This document shows, one piece after another, positions 23,842 to 32,843 of a stretch of 64,000 nucleotides of DNA; the first letter of the stretch is position 1, and every line of letters begins with the position of its first letter. A program made the translations under genes and the position numbers. Location: assembly GCA_963704355.1 (NCBI GenBank), contig OY969891.1, positions 1,240,001 to 1,304,000 on the forward strand. Direction: 5' to 3'. Source of the DNA: Bog-473 sp963704355. Lineage in GTDB: Bacteria; Actinomycetota; Acidimicrobiia; Acidimicrobiales; RAAP-2. The notes beneath the pieces are model-generated. The model did no database searches, was not told the DNA's origin, and saw nothing but the letters and a program-made list of their open reading frames with translations.

Positions 23842-24426
23842 GTGCAGCTCGCCGTCATCGTGGCCGTGTACCCGATCATCTTCTTGGGCGAGCTTCCCGA
23901 CAAGACGATGTTCGCCTCCTTGGTCATGTCGACGCGTGGGCGCCCCTTCTCCGTTTGGCTCGGTGCCGCCGCGGCCTTCTCCGTCCATGTCGTCATCGCG
24001 ACCACCGTCGGGGTCGCGCTGTTCCATCTGCTGTCACATCGGGCGCTCGAGGCCTTGGTCGCCGCGCTGTTCTTGTGTGGCGCCGTGCTCGCCCTCCGAG
24101 AAGCGGCCAAGGAGCGGCGTAGGGAGGCGTTGGTCGACAAAGAGGTGGCGTCACACGGCCGCGTCGCGGTGACGGCCTTCATCGTCATCTTCATCGCGGA
24201 GTGGGGCGACCTCACCCAGATCCTGACGGCCAACCTGGCCGCGCACTATCACGATGCTCTCTCGGTCGGCGTGGGCGCCGTCCTCGCGCTGTGGACGGTG
24301 GCGGGGCTTGCCGTGGTGAGTGGGCAGAGCCTGCTCCGCTTCGTGAACATCGCCGCCGTGCGCGTTGTGACTGCGGTCGTCCTCTTCGGGCTGGCCGGCT
24401 GGGCCGCGTGGGAGGCGGCGCACTGA
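23842..24426 (+). CDS. GDT1/TMEM165 (UPF0016) family cation exporter
   Basis: A 194-residue membrane protein with six hydrophobic helices arranged as two related halves. Each half has the family's acidic signature: FLGELPDKTMFASLV in the first helix (usually E-x-GDK-T/S, here GELPDKT) and FIAEWGDLTQILTANLA in the fourth. The charged loop between halves (REAAKERRREALVDKE) is cytoplasmic. Characterised members move Mn2+ or Ca2+ out of the cytoplasm, so manganese efflux is the best guess. GTG start. I looked upstream for a yybP-ykoY-type manganese riboswitch and did not see one. Confidence 0.87.
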   Translation: MQLAVIVAVYPIIFLGELPDKTMFASLVMSTRGRPFSVWLGAAAAFSVHVVIATTVGVALFHLLSHRALEALVAALFLCGAVLALREAAKERRREALVDKEVASHGRVAVTAFIVIFIAEWGDLTQILTANLAAHYHDALSVGVGAVLALWTVAGLAVVSGQSLLRFVNIAAVRVVTAVVLFGLAGWAAWEAAH

Positions 24427-24436
24427 CCCCGCGCCG

Positions 24437-24949
24437 TCAGCGGTGCAGCGTCAGGCCTGGGACCCGGGCCCCTCTGCGTGTGGTGCTGTTCTGAATGAGG
24501 TCGGCCACCCCGGCCTCCATGTGCGCGTACACGTCGCGCATGTCCCTCAGCCGCTCGTCGCTCTCGCCGCCGGCGGCGGCGAGAGCACGCTCGGCCACCC
24601 GGCGCATCTCGCTCAGCGCACGGAACCGCGCCTCCAGGACCTGCTCCCAGCCTTGTGTGCTGAACCGGTGGTAGATGCGGCGGTCGCCCGGTCGGGCCAC
24701 GCGCTCGAGGATGCCGCTCTCGGAGAGGCTGCGCAAGGCGGTGCTGACGCTCCCCGCCGACAGCTCGAGCTGCTGCTGCACCTCGGGGGCGGTCTGCTCG
24801 GCCGGCTCGCAGACGACCATCCAGCCGAGCACTCGCATGACGGCGCGCGGCGTACCTTGGACGAGCATCAGCCCGCCCATCTCCTCGACGAAGCGGAAGC
24901 GCCAGTCGTCGTCTCCGGCGCGGCCGGGTGTGGAGAGGTCGGCGTTCAT
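24437..24949 (-). CDS. GbsR/MarR-like transcriptional regulator
   Basis: A 170-residue winged-helix protein. The N-terminal WRFRFVEEMGGLMLVQGTPR and VMRVLGWMVVCEPAEQTAPE phrases are typical of GbsR-like MarR relatives, followed by the recognition helix LSAGSVSTALRSLSESGILE and the wing RVARPGDRRIYHRF. The C-terminal helix mediates dimerisation. The ATG at 24949 was chosen because it overlaps the stop of a short upstream reading frame with a good ribosome site; an ATG at 24991 in the same frame would add 14 residues but lacks a site. Confidence 0.82.
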   Translation of the reverse strand: MNADLSTPGRAGDDDWRFRFVEEMGGLMLVQGTPRAVMRVLGWMVVCEPAEQTAPEVQQQLELSAGSVSTALRSLSESGILERVARPGDRRIYHRFSTQGWEQVLEARFRALSEMRRVAERALAAAGGESDERLRDMRDVYAHMEAGVADLIQNSTTRRGARVPGLTLHR

Positions 24950-24969
24950 CGGATTGCGCTGGCGATCAT
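24946..24969 (-). CDS. Possible 7-codon leader peptide upstream of the GbsR-like gene
   Basis: ATG at 24969 starts MIASAIR and its TGA overlaps the regulator's ATG (ATGA). GAGGAGG lies 10 bases before it, whereas the regulator's own ATG has no nearby site. The arrangement would couple regulator translation to the mini-frame. Shortness makes chance occurrence quite possible. Confidence 0.35.
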   Translation of the reverse strand: MIASAIR

Positions 24970-25112
24970 TGACGGTCTGCCTCCTCGTCATTCAGTATCG
25001 ACCGTCCGCCGTGGTTGCCCGTAGAGCACAAGGTCCCTCGAGGCAGGGACTTCCGGCCCTTTGGCAGCCGGGAGGTCCGTCTGCATCCGGAGTAGCCGGG
25101 TGGTGCGCCGGC

Positions 25113-27786
25113 CTAGGCGCCCGGGAGGTCGCGCAAAGCGTCCGCCAGCTCGCGCCGCTGCGACAGGCCAAGCTTCTGGTAGGCGCGGTGGAGGCGGTTC
25201 TCCACTGTGCGCACCGACAGGTTCATGAGCTCCGCGATCTGCTTGTCGGTGCTGCCCGTTGCCGCGTGGAGCGCCGTGTCGAGCTCGGCCGGGGTCAGCT
25301 GCGCCCGGGCTCCGACCGACCGCACGAAGGGGGTGATGGCCCCCTCACAGCGCGCGAGCAGGCGGGCCGCCCGCTGCTGGGCGGCCGCGGCGTCGCGGGC
25401 CGAGCCGGTACGGCGCAGGTGCACGGCCGACTCGCTCAGGGCTTCGGCGGCGTAGAGCGGGGTGCCCAGTTCCTCGAAACGGTTCCCGGCCTCCGCGAGC
25501 GCCTGGCTGTCTTTGGCCGCCGCGGCGAGCACATAGGAGAGCCGGGCCGTGGTGAGCTCCCCGTCCACCAACTCGGACAGCTCGCCCATCTGGTCGGCCA
25601 CCTGACGCGCCCGGCCCATCCGCGCCAGGCCGTGTAACGCACGGGCCGCCCCGAGCTGGTCGCCGACGTGCCGCCCCAGCTCGGCGGCGACCTCGAGGTT
25701 CTTTCGGGCCGTCCCCATGTCGCCGCTGGCCGCCCAGGTCCAGGCCCGGGCCAAGAGGACCTCGACCTCGTACCCCATGTTCGTCGGGAGGCCGAGTGCG
25801 TCGAGCTCGGCGAGGGTCTCGTTGGCCTTGTCGGGCACCCCCGCCACGGCGAGCGCCATCGCAGAGAGCGCGTAGCACCAGCGCGCGGCCATCGGCCGTC
25901 CAAGGTCGAGGAACATGCCGGCGGCGCTCGTCGCTTGCAGGAACGCGCTCTGCACACGTCCCTGCTCCAGCCGCACCGCGCCGAGTGACGCGCCCACGAC
26001 CGCGGTCTCGAGCGAAGTGCCTTGGGCGGCGAGTTCGTCGCGGGCCTGGGCGAGCAGCACCTCAGCATCGTCGAGCCGGCCGAGGCCCACGAGGGCGAGC
26101 GCATGGTTGCCGAATGGGCTCCACGGCTCGGACCGGACCGCCTCACCCTGGTGTACCCCGGTTCCGGCGGGTGGGACCAGGAGCGGGAGCGCCTGCTCCA
26201 TGCGGCCTAAGCGCGTCAGGGCTTCGCCGATCACCGCGTGCAGGCTCGTGCGGGGCACGCCCGGCCCGTCCTGGAGCGCGACGGGGACGGCCTTGACGAC
26301 CGCCCGTGGTCCGTCGGTCACGCCACGCAGGCAGAGTCGGCGGGCCAGCAGCTCGCCGCGCCACAGCGGGTCGACGACCGTGGAGAGCAGCCCGTCGATG
26401 ACCGAGAACGTCCGCGATCCCGCGCTGGAAAAAGGCGTGGTCGAAGCGCAGCAGCGCCACTCGGACCCGCTCGGAGTCGGTGTGGGCATCGCACGCGAGC
26501 ACACGGAGCTCCTGCTCGGCGTCGTCCTGACGACCGCGCAAGTGGGCGGCCTCGGCGGCCAGGATTCGGGCCTCGAACCCCTCGCCGCTCTCCATGGCCG
26601 CTCTCGCCATACGCTCGGTCAGCGCGAAGTCGCGCTGTGCGCGCGCCGCCTTCGCTCCGGCGAGTAGCAACTCCGCACTGCCTCCTCCGCCGACGAGGCG
26701 CAGCGATGCCAGGTGCAGCGTGTCGCCTTGGCGCCGGCCCCCCGACGCCTCGGCGAGGGCACGAGCGAGGGCGCGTTCGCGGCGCGGGCTGATACCCGCC
26801 CGCACGACGTCGGTGAGGACGGGATGCGACAAGCTCACCTGCAGCCGGCGCCCGTCCATACGGCTGGAAATGAGCCCGCGGTCCTCGAGCGACTCAACCG
26901 CGCTGCGGTCGGCCAGCTCGTCAAGTGTGGGCTGCGCCAAGGGTTCCCCGAACGCGACCAGCTCGACAACGTGGCGCTCGGCTTCGCTCAGGTTCCCGAG
27001 CCTGAGGGTGACCAGCTCGACCAGTCGGGCCGTCGGCTCGAGTGGCCCGCGTAGGCGCCAGATCCCGCTGTCGTCGTCCAGCACGCCGCTTTCGAGCGCG
27101 CCGGTGATCAGCTCGCGCATGTAGAGCGGATCTCCGAGCGAACGCTCCGCGACGAGGCGGATGGAGGCCGCGTCGATCGGACCGCTCAACACGGCGAGCA
27201 GCAGGTCCTCCACGGCGTTCTCGTCGAGTGGCGCCAGCTCGATGCGCTGCGCCTGGTGGTCCTTCCACAGCACGACGGTCGGATCGCAAGCCGGTTGGCC
27301 CGTGTGGCCAGCCGCCATGACGCAGGCGAGCACTGTGGCGGAGCCGTTCAGCGACAGCTGGTGGACCAGCATGGAGGACCCGTCGTCGAGCAGATGCGCA
27401 TCGTCGACGAAGAGGAGGAGGGGCCGCCCCCCGGCGGCGTCGAGGAGCTCGCGTGCGTAGAGGCGCAGGAGCTCGGCGTGCGACTCGGGCCCGAGCGGAA
27501 TGAGAGCATGCGAGAGGAGCGACGCGAAGGCGCCGAAGGGGTAGGGGCGGGCCGCCTCGGTGCCCGCCACCATGGCGACCGACATGCCCTGGTCCTGTGC
27601 GAACTCGACGCCGGCCATTCCCAAGGCCGTCTTGCCCATCCCGGTCCCGCCAGTGATCACCGCGCCGCGGCGCTCGCGGATGGATTCTTTGACCCGCGCG
27701 AGCTCGCGTGAACGACCCACCAGGGGCCAGCGACCCAGATCTGCGCGCGCGACCATCGCACGCGCGCCAGCGACATCGACTGCCAT
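25113..27786 (-). pseudogene. Large LuxR-family ATP-binding regulator (LAL/MalT-like), interrupted by a frameshift
   Basis: The N-terminal part from ATG 27786 has an AAA/NACHT-like ATPase: LVGRSRELARV, Walker A in GGTGMGKTAL and Walker B in LLLFVDDAHLLDD. At five A's (26429-26433; TTTTT on the coding strand) the frame breaks: upstream reads HAFFQRGIADVL, and the frame that continues to the stop reads FSSAGSRTFSVIDGLL. Dropping one T joins them as HAFSSAGSRTFS. The second part has helical TPR-like repeats and ends in the LuxR HTH, LTPAELDTALHAATGSTDKQ then SVRTVENRLHRAYQKLGLSQ. Length restored is about 890 residues, normal for the family. Homopolymer sequencing error or real mutation cannot be separated here. 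Confidence 0.85.
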
Positions 27787-27972
27787 CGGACGTTCCCCCT
27801 CCGAATCGAGACAACCATTTTCCCCTACTCCACCCCCAATTGCGAGGGTGTCAACTGGGGATGCAGGGAGGGCCGTTCGGCCTATTTCCGCAAACAAGTC
27901 ACAAATTCACCACGGCTCCAGGCAGCGGGGATCACCACGGCGAGAGCCCGAGTGCCTAAGAATGAGGTCACC
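27787..27972. other. Divergent promoter region
   Basis: The 186 bases between the LAL regulator start (minus) and the polysaccharide deacetylase (plus) contain an AT-richer patch at 27820-27910 but no clear palindrome, promoter hexamers or small gene. Confidence 0.5.
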
Positions 27973-29475
27973 ATGATGGTGGGTCGTGGACGCATGGCGG
28001 TCGCTGCGGTCGGTGCCTCGCTCCTCGCCGCGCTGACGGCGTGCCTCACCGGTCCCGCCAACGCGCCCGCGACGGTGCCGCCGGGCCAACCGGCCTTCTA
28101 CACCTGGCAGGCTCCGGGCGGCAGCGCGACGGCGGGCCAGAAGGTGATCGCTCTCACCTTCGACGATGGCCCCAGCCCGTATACACCGGCCGTGCTCTCC
28201 GTGCTCGAGCAGTACCACGTCCCCGCCACGTTCTTCGAGATCGGTGAGGAGGTCGCCAATTACCCTCAGTACGCGCAGTTGGTGACTCGGGCCGGCTACC
28301 CCGTCGAGAACCACACCTGGAGCCATCCCGACCTCACGACGCTCCCCGCCGCTTCCGTGGGCGCGCAGGTGGACATGGCCCAGAACGAGATCCGGGACGT
28401 GACCGGGACCACGCCACAGTGTGTCCGCCCTCCGGACAACGCCTGGAACGCGACCGTGCTCGGAGAGATCGGGCAGCGGGGCCTGACGACGATGAGCTAC
28501 TCCATCGACCCCAAGGACTGGACGCTGCCCGGCGTGGGGGCGATCGTGCAGGCGGTGGTGGGGTCGGCCTTCCCGGGTGCAGTCGTGGACATGCACGACG
28601 GTGGCGGTAACCGTTCCGAAACTGTCGCCGCCTTGCCCCAGATCATCACCGAGCTGAGGGCCCAGGGTTACTCTTTCGTGTCCATCTGTGGCGGCACGGC
28701 GTTCGGTCCTCAGGTCACGGCGACGTACGGCTTCGGCGATGCGCCCGCACCCGGGCCGCCGGTCACCTCGAACGTGCCCCTCGTTGCCGCCGCGGGCGAT
28801 GGTGCAGCCGGCTATTGGGAGGTGGCTGCCGACGGCGGCATCTTCTCCTTCGGCGACGCGACCTTCCACGGGTCGATGGGTGGCATCCCGCTCAACCAGC
28901 CGATCGTCGGCATGGCCGCGACGCCCGACGACGGAGGCTATTGGGAGGTGGCGGCCGACGGCGGCATCTTCTCCTTCGGTGACGCGACCTTCCACGGGTC
29001 GATGGGTGGCATCCCGCTCAACCAGCCGATCGTCGGCATGGCCGCGACGCCCGACGGCGGGGGCTATTGGGAGGTGGCGGCCGACGGCGGCATCTTCTCC
29101 TTCGGCGACGCGACCTTCCACGGGTCGATGGGTGGCATCCCGCTCAACCAGCCGATCGTCGGCATTGCCGCGACGCCCGACGACGGAGGCTATTGGGAGG
29201 TGGCGGCCGACGGCGGCATCTTCTCCTTCGGCGACGCGACCTTCCACGGGTCGATGGGTGGGATCCCGCTCAACCAGCCGATCGTCGGCATGGCCGCGAC
29301 GCCCGACGGCGGAGGCTATTGGGAGGTGGCGGCCGACGGCGGTCTGTTCGGCTTCGACGCGCCGTTCTTCGGGTCGCGCGGCGGTCAATCGCCCGTGGAC
29401 CGCTTCTTCGCTATGGTGGTGACGCCCGACGGCGGCGGCTATCTCCTCGCCGGCCAGCATCCGCCGAGCTCGTAG
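27973..29475 (+). CDS. Exported polysaccharide deacetylase with C-terminal GYW-type tandem repeats
   Basis: A 500-residue secreted protein. Signal peptide MMVGRGRMAVAAVGASLLAA with a possible lipobox Cys (ALTAC). The NodB domain (about residues 55-250) has all metal-dependent deacetylase motifs: LTFDDGPSPYT, ENHTWSHPDL (His-x3-His), RPPDNAWN, and VVDMHDGGGNR. From about residue 280 it carries a 42-residue repeat (GYWEVAADGGIFSFGDATF and so on) four times almost identically, plus one diverged copy. The catalytic domain would remove acetyl or related groups from a wall glycan; the repeats probably form a beta-propeller-like adhesion module. Start chosen at the ATG spaced 5 bases from GAGG. Confidence 0.9.
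   Translation: MMVGRGRMAVAAVGASLLAALTACLTGPANAPATVPPGQPAFYTWQAPGGSATAGQKVIALTFDDGPSPYTPAVLSVLEQYHVPATFFEIGEEVANYPQYAQLVTRAGYPVENHTWSHPDLTTLPAASVGAQVDMAQNEIRDVTGTTPQCVRPPDNAWNATVLGEIGQRGLTTMSYSIDPKDWTLPGVGAIVQAVVGSAFPGAVVDMHDGGGNRSETVAALPQIITELRAQGYSFVSICGGTAFGPQVTATYGFGDAPAPGPPVTSNVPLVAAAGDGAAGYWEVAADGGIFSFGDATFHGSMGGIPLNQPIVGMAATPDDGGYWEVAADGGIFSFGDATFHGSMGGIPLNQPIVGMAATPDGGGYWEVAADGGIFSFGDATFHGSMGGIPLNQPIVGIAATPDDGGYWEVAADGGIFSFGDATFHGSMGGIPLNQPIVGMAATPDGGGYWEVAADGGLFGFDAPFFGSRGGQSPVDRFFAMVVTPDGGGYLLAGQHPPSS
28810..29439 (+). repeat. 126-bp tandem repeats within the deacetylase gene
   Basis: Unit starts are at 28810, 28936, 29062 and 29188; these four are almost identical in DNA, differing by single bases. 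A fifth, from 29314, has diverged (LFGFDAPFFGSRGG). The near-identity of the first four indicates recent expansion by slippage or unequal exchange. Confidence 0.92.
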
Positions 29476-29489
29476 CCGCCGTCCCCGGC

Positions 29490-29513
29490 CAAATGTGGAT
29501 CCCAGCACATTTG
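29490..29513. terminator. Inverted repeat between convergent genes, possible bidirectional terminator
   Basis: CAAATGTG and CACATTTG are perfect 8-base arms around GATCCCAG, 15 bases after the deacetylase stop and about 100 bases from the response regulator stop. No T-run follows. The half-site is the same 8-mer as in the SPFH palindrome at 8261, but the spacing differs. Confidence 0.4.
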
Positions 29514-29611
29514 CGCGAAGAGACCCGCCCGACATTTGCCTACGGAGAATTCCCCCGGATCCGCTGCAGTTGCCGGCATCCTGGCGAGGACCTCAGAGGC
29601 GCCTCCCGCGG

Positions 29612-30385
29612 CTACGCGGCGACCACGCTGAACCGGTAGCCGATGCCGCGCACGGTGGTGATCCACCGCGGGCGCTCGGGGTCGGCCTCGATCTTGAGCC
29701 GCACCCGGCGGATGTGTTCGGTCACCGTCGAGCGGCCCTGCCAGCGGCTCGTGGATCCCCACACCCGCTCGAGCAGCTCCTCGCGCGAGTAGACGCGGCC
29801 CGGGGACGTGGCGAGGAAGGCCAAGAGATCGAATTCCTTGCGGGTCATCGCCACCTCGGCCTCGCGGACCGTGACGGTGCGGGTGTCCGGGTCGACCATC
29901 AGGTCGCCGTGGTGCAGCGTCGCCGTCTGCGCCGTGCGGCCGCGCCGCAGAACGGCGCGCACCCGGGCCTCGAGCTCGGCGAGCGAATAGGGCTTGGCGA
30001 CGAAGTCGTCGGCACCGAGGTTGAGGAGACTCACGCGGTCGCGCTCGGTCGCGTATCGCGAGCACACGATGACTGGCACCGTGCTGCGTCGGCGGATCTT
30101 GGTGAGGGCCTCGGAGGTACCGCCGTCGCGGTCGAGGTCGAGGATGACGAGGTCGGCTGAGTGCTGGAAGACCTCCCGCAGAGACGAGAGCACGTTGTCG
30201 GCCTCGGCGACGTGATAGCCCGAGTTCTCGAGGTAGCGGTGCAGCTCGCTGCGCGAGGAGCTGTCATCCTCGGCGACCAGGATGGTGCGCTCGGGCGCGG
30301 CCGGCGTGTGGCCGGCGGTCGGCCCGGTGGCGAACTGGCCGTGGACGAACTCGGTCCGCACCGAGAGGTCGACAGGGGCGTTCAT
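29612..30385 (-). CDS. OmpR/PhoB family response regulator (orphan, copy 1)
   Basis: A 257-residue regulator: an N-terminal tail of about 33 residues, a receiver domain (TILVAEDDSSSRSE, phospho-acceptor Asp in DLVILDLDRDG, Lys in DDFVAKPYSLAELEARVRAV) and a winged-helix DNA-binding domain (MTRKEFDLLAFLATSPGRVY, then STVTEHIRRVRLKIE, RWITTVRGIGYRF). No histidine kinase is adjacent. It is about 65-70% alike by eye to the regulator at 30717-31424. The ATG at 30385 overlaps the stop of a 34-residue gene (ATGA), which fixes the start. Confidence 0.93.
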   Translation of the reverse strand: MNAPVDLSVRTEFVHGQFATGPTAGHTPAAPERTILVAEDDSSSRSELHRYLENSGYHVAEADNVLSSLREVFQHSADLVILDLDRDGGTSEALTKIRRRSTVPVIVCSRYATERDRVSLLNLGADDFVAKPYSLAELEARVRAVLRRGRTAQTATLHHGDLMVDPDTRTVTVREAEVAMTRKEFDLLAFLATSPGRVYSREELLERVWGSTSRWQGRSTVTEHIRRVRLKIEADPERPRWITTVRGIGYRFSVVAA

Positions 30386-30486
30386 GTCCGGCTCCCGCGA
30401 CGCGCGACGGCGGCGCGTCGACGCCACCCGTCCTCCCAGACTTCGCGGCAACGCGCGCAGAGCCAGCGCGGCGAGTCGAACTTCAT
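30382..30486 (-). CDS. 34-residue protein with a CxxC motif, co-translated with the response regulator
   Basis: ATG at 30486 starts MKFDSPRWLCARCREVWEDG and ends in a basic Arg-rich tail (RRRAAVARRGSRT). GGGGGAA lies 6 bases upstream and the stop overlaps the regulator ATG (ATGA). The single CARC pair plus basic tail suggests half a zinc site, binding metal perhaps as a dimer, or an RNA/DNA-binding peptide. Very short genes are hard to prove from one sequence; the overlap and ribosome site are the evidence. Confidence 0.5.
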   Translation of the reverse strand: MKFDSPRWLCARCREVWEDGWRRRAAVARRGSRT

Positions 30487-30716
30487 GTGCACTTCCCCCT
30501 CGTCGTCCAGCACACGGATGCGTGCGGGTCGTCACGACGTGTGGCGAGCCGTCCCGCGCTTGACACGATCGCGATGGGCTCGCGGACCGTCGCTCTTTAG
30601 TGTCGTCGCGGCGTCTGCCCGGCTCCATAGGTCTTTCGGACTAAATGTGATGAAGCCGTCCGGGGCCCTGTACAGCGAGAGCGCTGGCGCGAGCTCGGCC
30701 CGCCCAGCGGTAGTGG

Positions 30717-31424
30717 TCAGTTGCGAGACGGCGAGTTGAACCGGTAGCCGACGCCGCGCACGGTGGTGATCCAGCGCGGCGCGTCGGCGTCCGTCTCTAT
30801 CTTGAGGCGGACGCGGCGGATGTGCTCGGTCACCGTCGAGCAGCCCTGCCACGCCTCGGTCGACCCCCAGACGCGCTCGAGCAGGTCCTCCCGGGAGAAG
30901 ACCTGGCCGGGTGAGGTGGCGAGGAACGCGAGCAGGTCGAACTCCTTGCGGGTCATCGGGACGACCTGATCGTGGACCGTGACGGCGCGGGTGTCGCGGT
31001 CGACCACCAGGTCGCCGTGGTGGATGCACCGGTCGACGGGCTCGCTGCCGCCGCGGCGCAGGACGGCCCGGACCCGAGCCTCGAGCTCGGCGAAGGAGAA
31101 CGGCTTGACCACGAAGTCGTCGGCGCCGAGGTTGAGCGTGCGAATGCGGTCACCCTCGGAGTGGCGGCCCGAGCAGGCGATGACGGGCACGCCGCTGTAG
31201 CGGCGGATCTTGGCCAGGACGTGGTTGCCATCGACCCCGGGGAGGCCGAGGTCGAGGATGACCAGGTCAGTTGAGTGCTGGAACACGGCCTGGAGTGACG
31301 ACGGCCCATCGGCCGCTTCGGTCACCTGGTAGCCAGAGCGCTCGAAGTACTGGCGCAGGGCGGCGCGGCAGCTGTGGTCGTCCTCGGCGACGAGGATCGT
31401 CGGCGTGTCGAGGGAGATCGTCAA
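30717..31424 (-). CDS. OmpR/PhoB family response regulator (orphan, copy 2)
   Basis: A 235-residue regulator with receiver motifs TILVAEDDHSCRAAL, phospho-acceptor Asp in DLVILDLGLPGVDG and Lys in DDFVVKPFSFAELEARV, then a winged helix with MTRKEFDLLAFLATSPGQVF and RWITTVRGVGYRF. It starts at TTG 31424 (an in-frame TGA lies 15 bases before it). It is a close paralogue of the regulator at 29612 and is transcribed in the same direction, 231 bases upstream of the small CxxC gene. No kinase is next to it. A tandem duplication followed by divergence is the simplest origin. Confidence 0.93.
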   Translation of the reverse strand: MTISLDTPTILVAEDDHSCRAALRQYFERSGYQVTEAADGPSSLQAVFQHSTDLVILDLGLPGVDGNHVLAKIRRYSGVPVIACSGRHSEGDRIRTLNLGADDFVVKPFSFAELEARVRAVLRRGGSEPVDRCIHHGDLVVDRDTRAVTVHDQVVPMTRKEFDLLAFLATSPGQVFSREDLLERVWGSTEAWQGCSTVTEHIRRVRLKIETDADAPRWITTVRGVGYRFNSPSRN

Positions 31425-31875
31425 CGGCTTCGTCTCTCAACGATCGAGATGGCGCTGCGGCTGCTGCACGTGTGTGCACTCATCTTCGGGGTCTCGGACC
31501 GCTCGGACACCGCCTTGAGCAAAACGATGCGACGGTCACGCGCCCGCTTCCTTTTGCCGGCCACCGGCGTACTGGCTTCCTTGCCGCGGGCATCCGAATG
31601 GTGCGCGCGGTGGCCCGTGCACCGCGACGAGGATCGCTGCCGCGGTCTATGGGCCGAAAGGCCTAGCGCGCGTGTGCTCGCGCTCCGGTCGTCGCCGCGT
31701 TCGATGCAGAAAACCTGCAACCTGTTGACAACGAAAAGGCAACCTACCTGCGAAAACGCGCGGAATTAGAGTGGTAGCTACTCCTGAAACGTCGAAAGTT
31801 GCGTGCTCAGATAGGGGGACCTCATTGAGGGAGTGGTCTCAGTCGGAGAGGCCAGATGAGGGAGGGGGAAAACAC
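31425..31875. other. 451-bp divergent intergenic region upstream of the sigma factor
   Basis: It separates the second response regulator (minus) from the sigma factor (plus). TTGACA occurs at 31725-31730 but no -10 match lies 16-18 bases downstream. Weak stem TGGTCTC/GAGGCCA at about 31833-31855 is near the sigma factor ribosome site. I do not see a known riboswitch or a convincing small gene; open frames here lack coding character. Confidence 0.5.
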
Positions 31876-32769
31876 ATGGGACTGACGTCTCATCACATCT
31901 CCGCGAGGCCGTCGGCTGCCGAGCGAGGCGTCGACTGCCTGTGGTCGGAGTTCAAGCGGACGGGTACGCGGACGCTGCGCAACCGGCTCATCATCTACTA
32001 CTCACCGTTCGTGAAGTACGTCGCCGGACGGGTGCTGGCGGGACTCCCGCGTCACTTCGACGAGGAGGATCTCGTCAGCTACGGCATCATCGGGCTCATC
32101 GATGCGATCGAGCGATTTGAGCCTGACCGCAATCTCCGGTTCGAGACCTACGCCATCCCTCGCATCAAGGGAGCGATCATCGACGAATTGCGCGCCATCG
32201 ACTGGGTCCCGCGCTCCGTGCGCACCAAGGCACGCGCCGTCGAGCACGCGCTCGCTCATCTCGAGTCGACGCTCCGGCGTACGCCCACCGAGTCCGAGGT
32301 GGCCGCCGAGCTCGAAATGACGGCGGCCGAGTTCCACAAGGCGTTGCGCAAGATCTCCTCGGTCGGCGTGATGGCGCTCGACGAGGTGCTGCGGGTCGGT
32401 GACCGGTCGGAGCGCTCGACACTGGGGGAGACCCTGCCCGACCGGGCCCGGGGGCCGATGGACGCGTTCGAGGTCAAGGAGTCCAAGGAGGCGTTGGCGG
32501 ACGCCGTGGAGGGCATGCCGGATCGCGAGCGGACCGTGCTCACCATGTACTACTACGACGGCCTCACCCTCACCGAGATCGGCGGGGTGCTGGGCGTGAC
32601 CGAGAGCAGGGTGTGCCAGATCCACACCAAGGCGCTGCGCCAGCTCCGCTCCAAGCTGGCCGACCGGGCCGAACGCGCCATGGCCGGCGGCCCCGCGAGC
32701 CGGGTGCCGCGGCGGCGCCACGCCCGCCGTTCCAGCGAGACGGATCGGCTCGAGCTGCTCGCCAGCTGA
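31876..32769 (+). CDS. RNA polymerase sigma factor, FliA/WhiG family
   Basis: A 297-residue sigma-70 factor lacking region 1. Region 2 is YYSPFVKYVAGRVLAGLPRH, DLVSYGIIGLIDAIERFEPD and FETYAIPRIKGAIIDELRAI; region 3 contains LRRTPTESEVAAELEM; region 4 ends LTEIGGVLGVTESRVCQIHT. The IDWVPRSVRTKARAVE stretch matches WhiG and FliA. In actinobacteria such factors drive sporulation or motility genes; no flagellar gene is near. GGAGGGGGAA precedes the ATG at 31876, which is preferred over an upstream open frame. A basic tail of about 30 residues follows region 4. Confidence 0.92.
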   Translation: MGLTSHHISARPSAAERGVDCLWSEFKRTGTRTLRNRLIIYYSPFVKYVAGRVLAGLPRHFDEEDLVSYGIIGLIDAIERFEPDRNLRFETYAIPRIKGAIIDELRAIDWVPRSVRTKARAVEHALAHLESTLRRTPTESEVAAELEMTAAEFHKALRKISSVGVMALDEVLRVGDRSERSTLGETLPDRARGPMDAFEVKESKEALADAVEGMPDRERTVLTMYYYDGLTLTEIGGVLGVTESRVCQIHTKALRQLRSKLADRAERAMAGGPASRVPRRRHARRSSETDRLELLAS

Positions 32770-32843
32770 TCCTCGCCCCGCGGCGGCCGCGCCGCCGGTA
32801 CGGTACACGGCGAACCGCTGGAGCCGAGTGATTGGGGCGCGCC

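Noticed and set aside
28810..29439. Regular tandem repeats considered as a CRISPR array
   Set aside because: Units are contiguous 126-bp coding repeats with no unique spacers and encode a conserved 42-residue module.
31725..31730. TTGACA as a promoter for the sigma factor
   Set aside because: No acceptable -10 sequence at 16-18 bases; spacing to the only TAGAGT downstream is about 36 bases.
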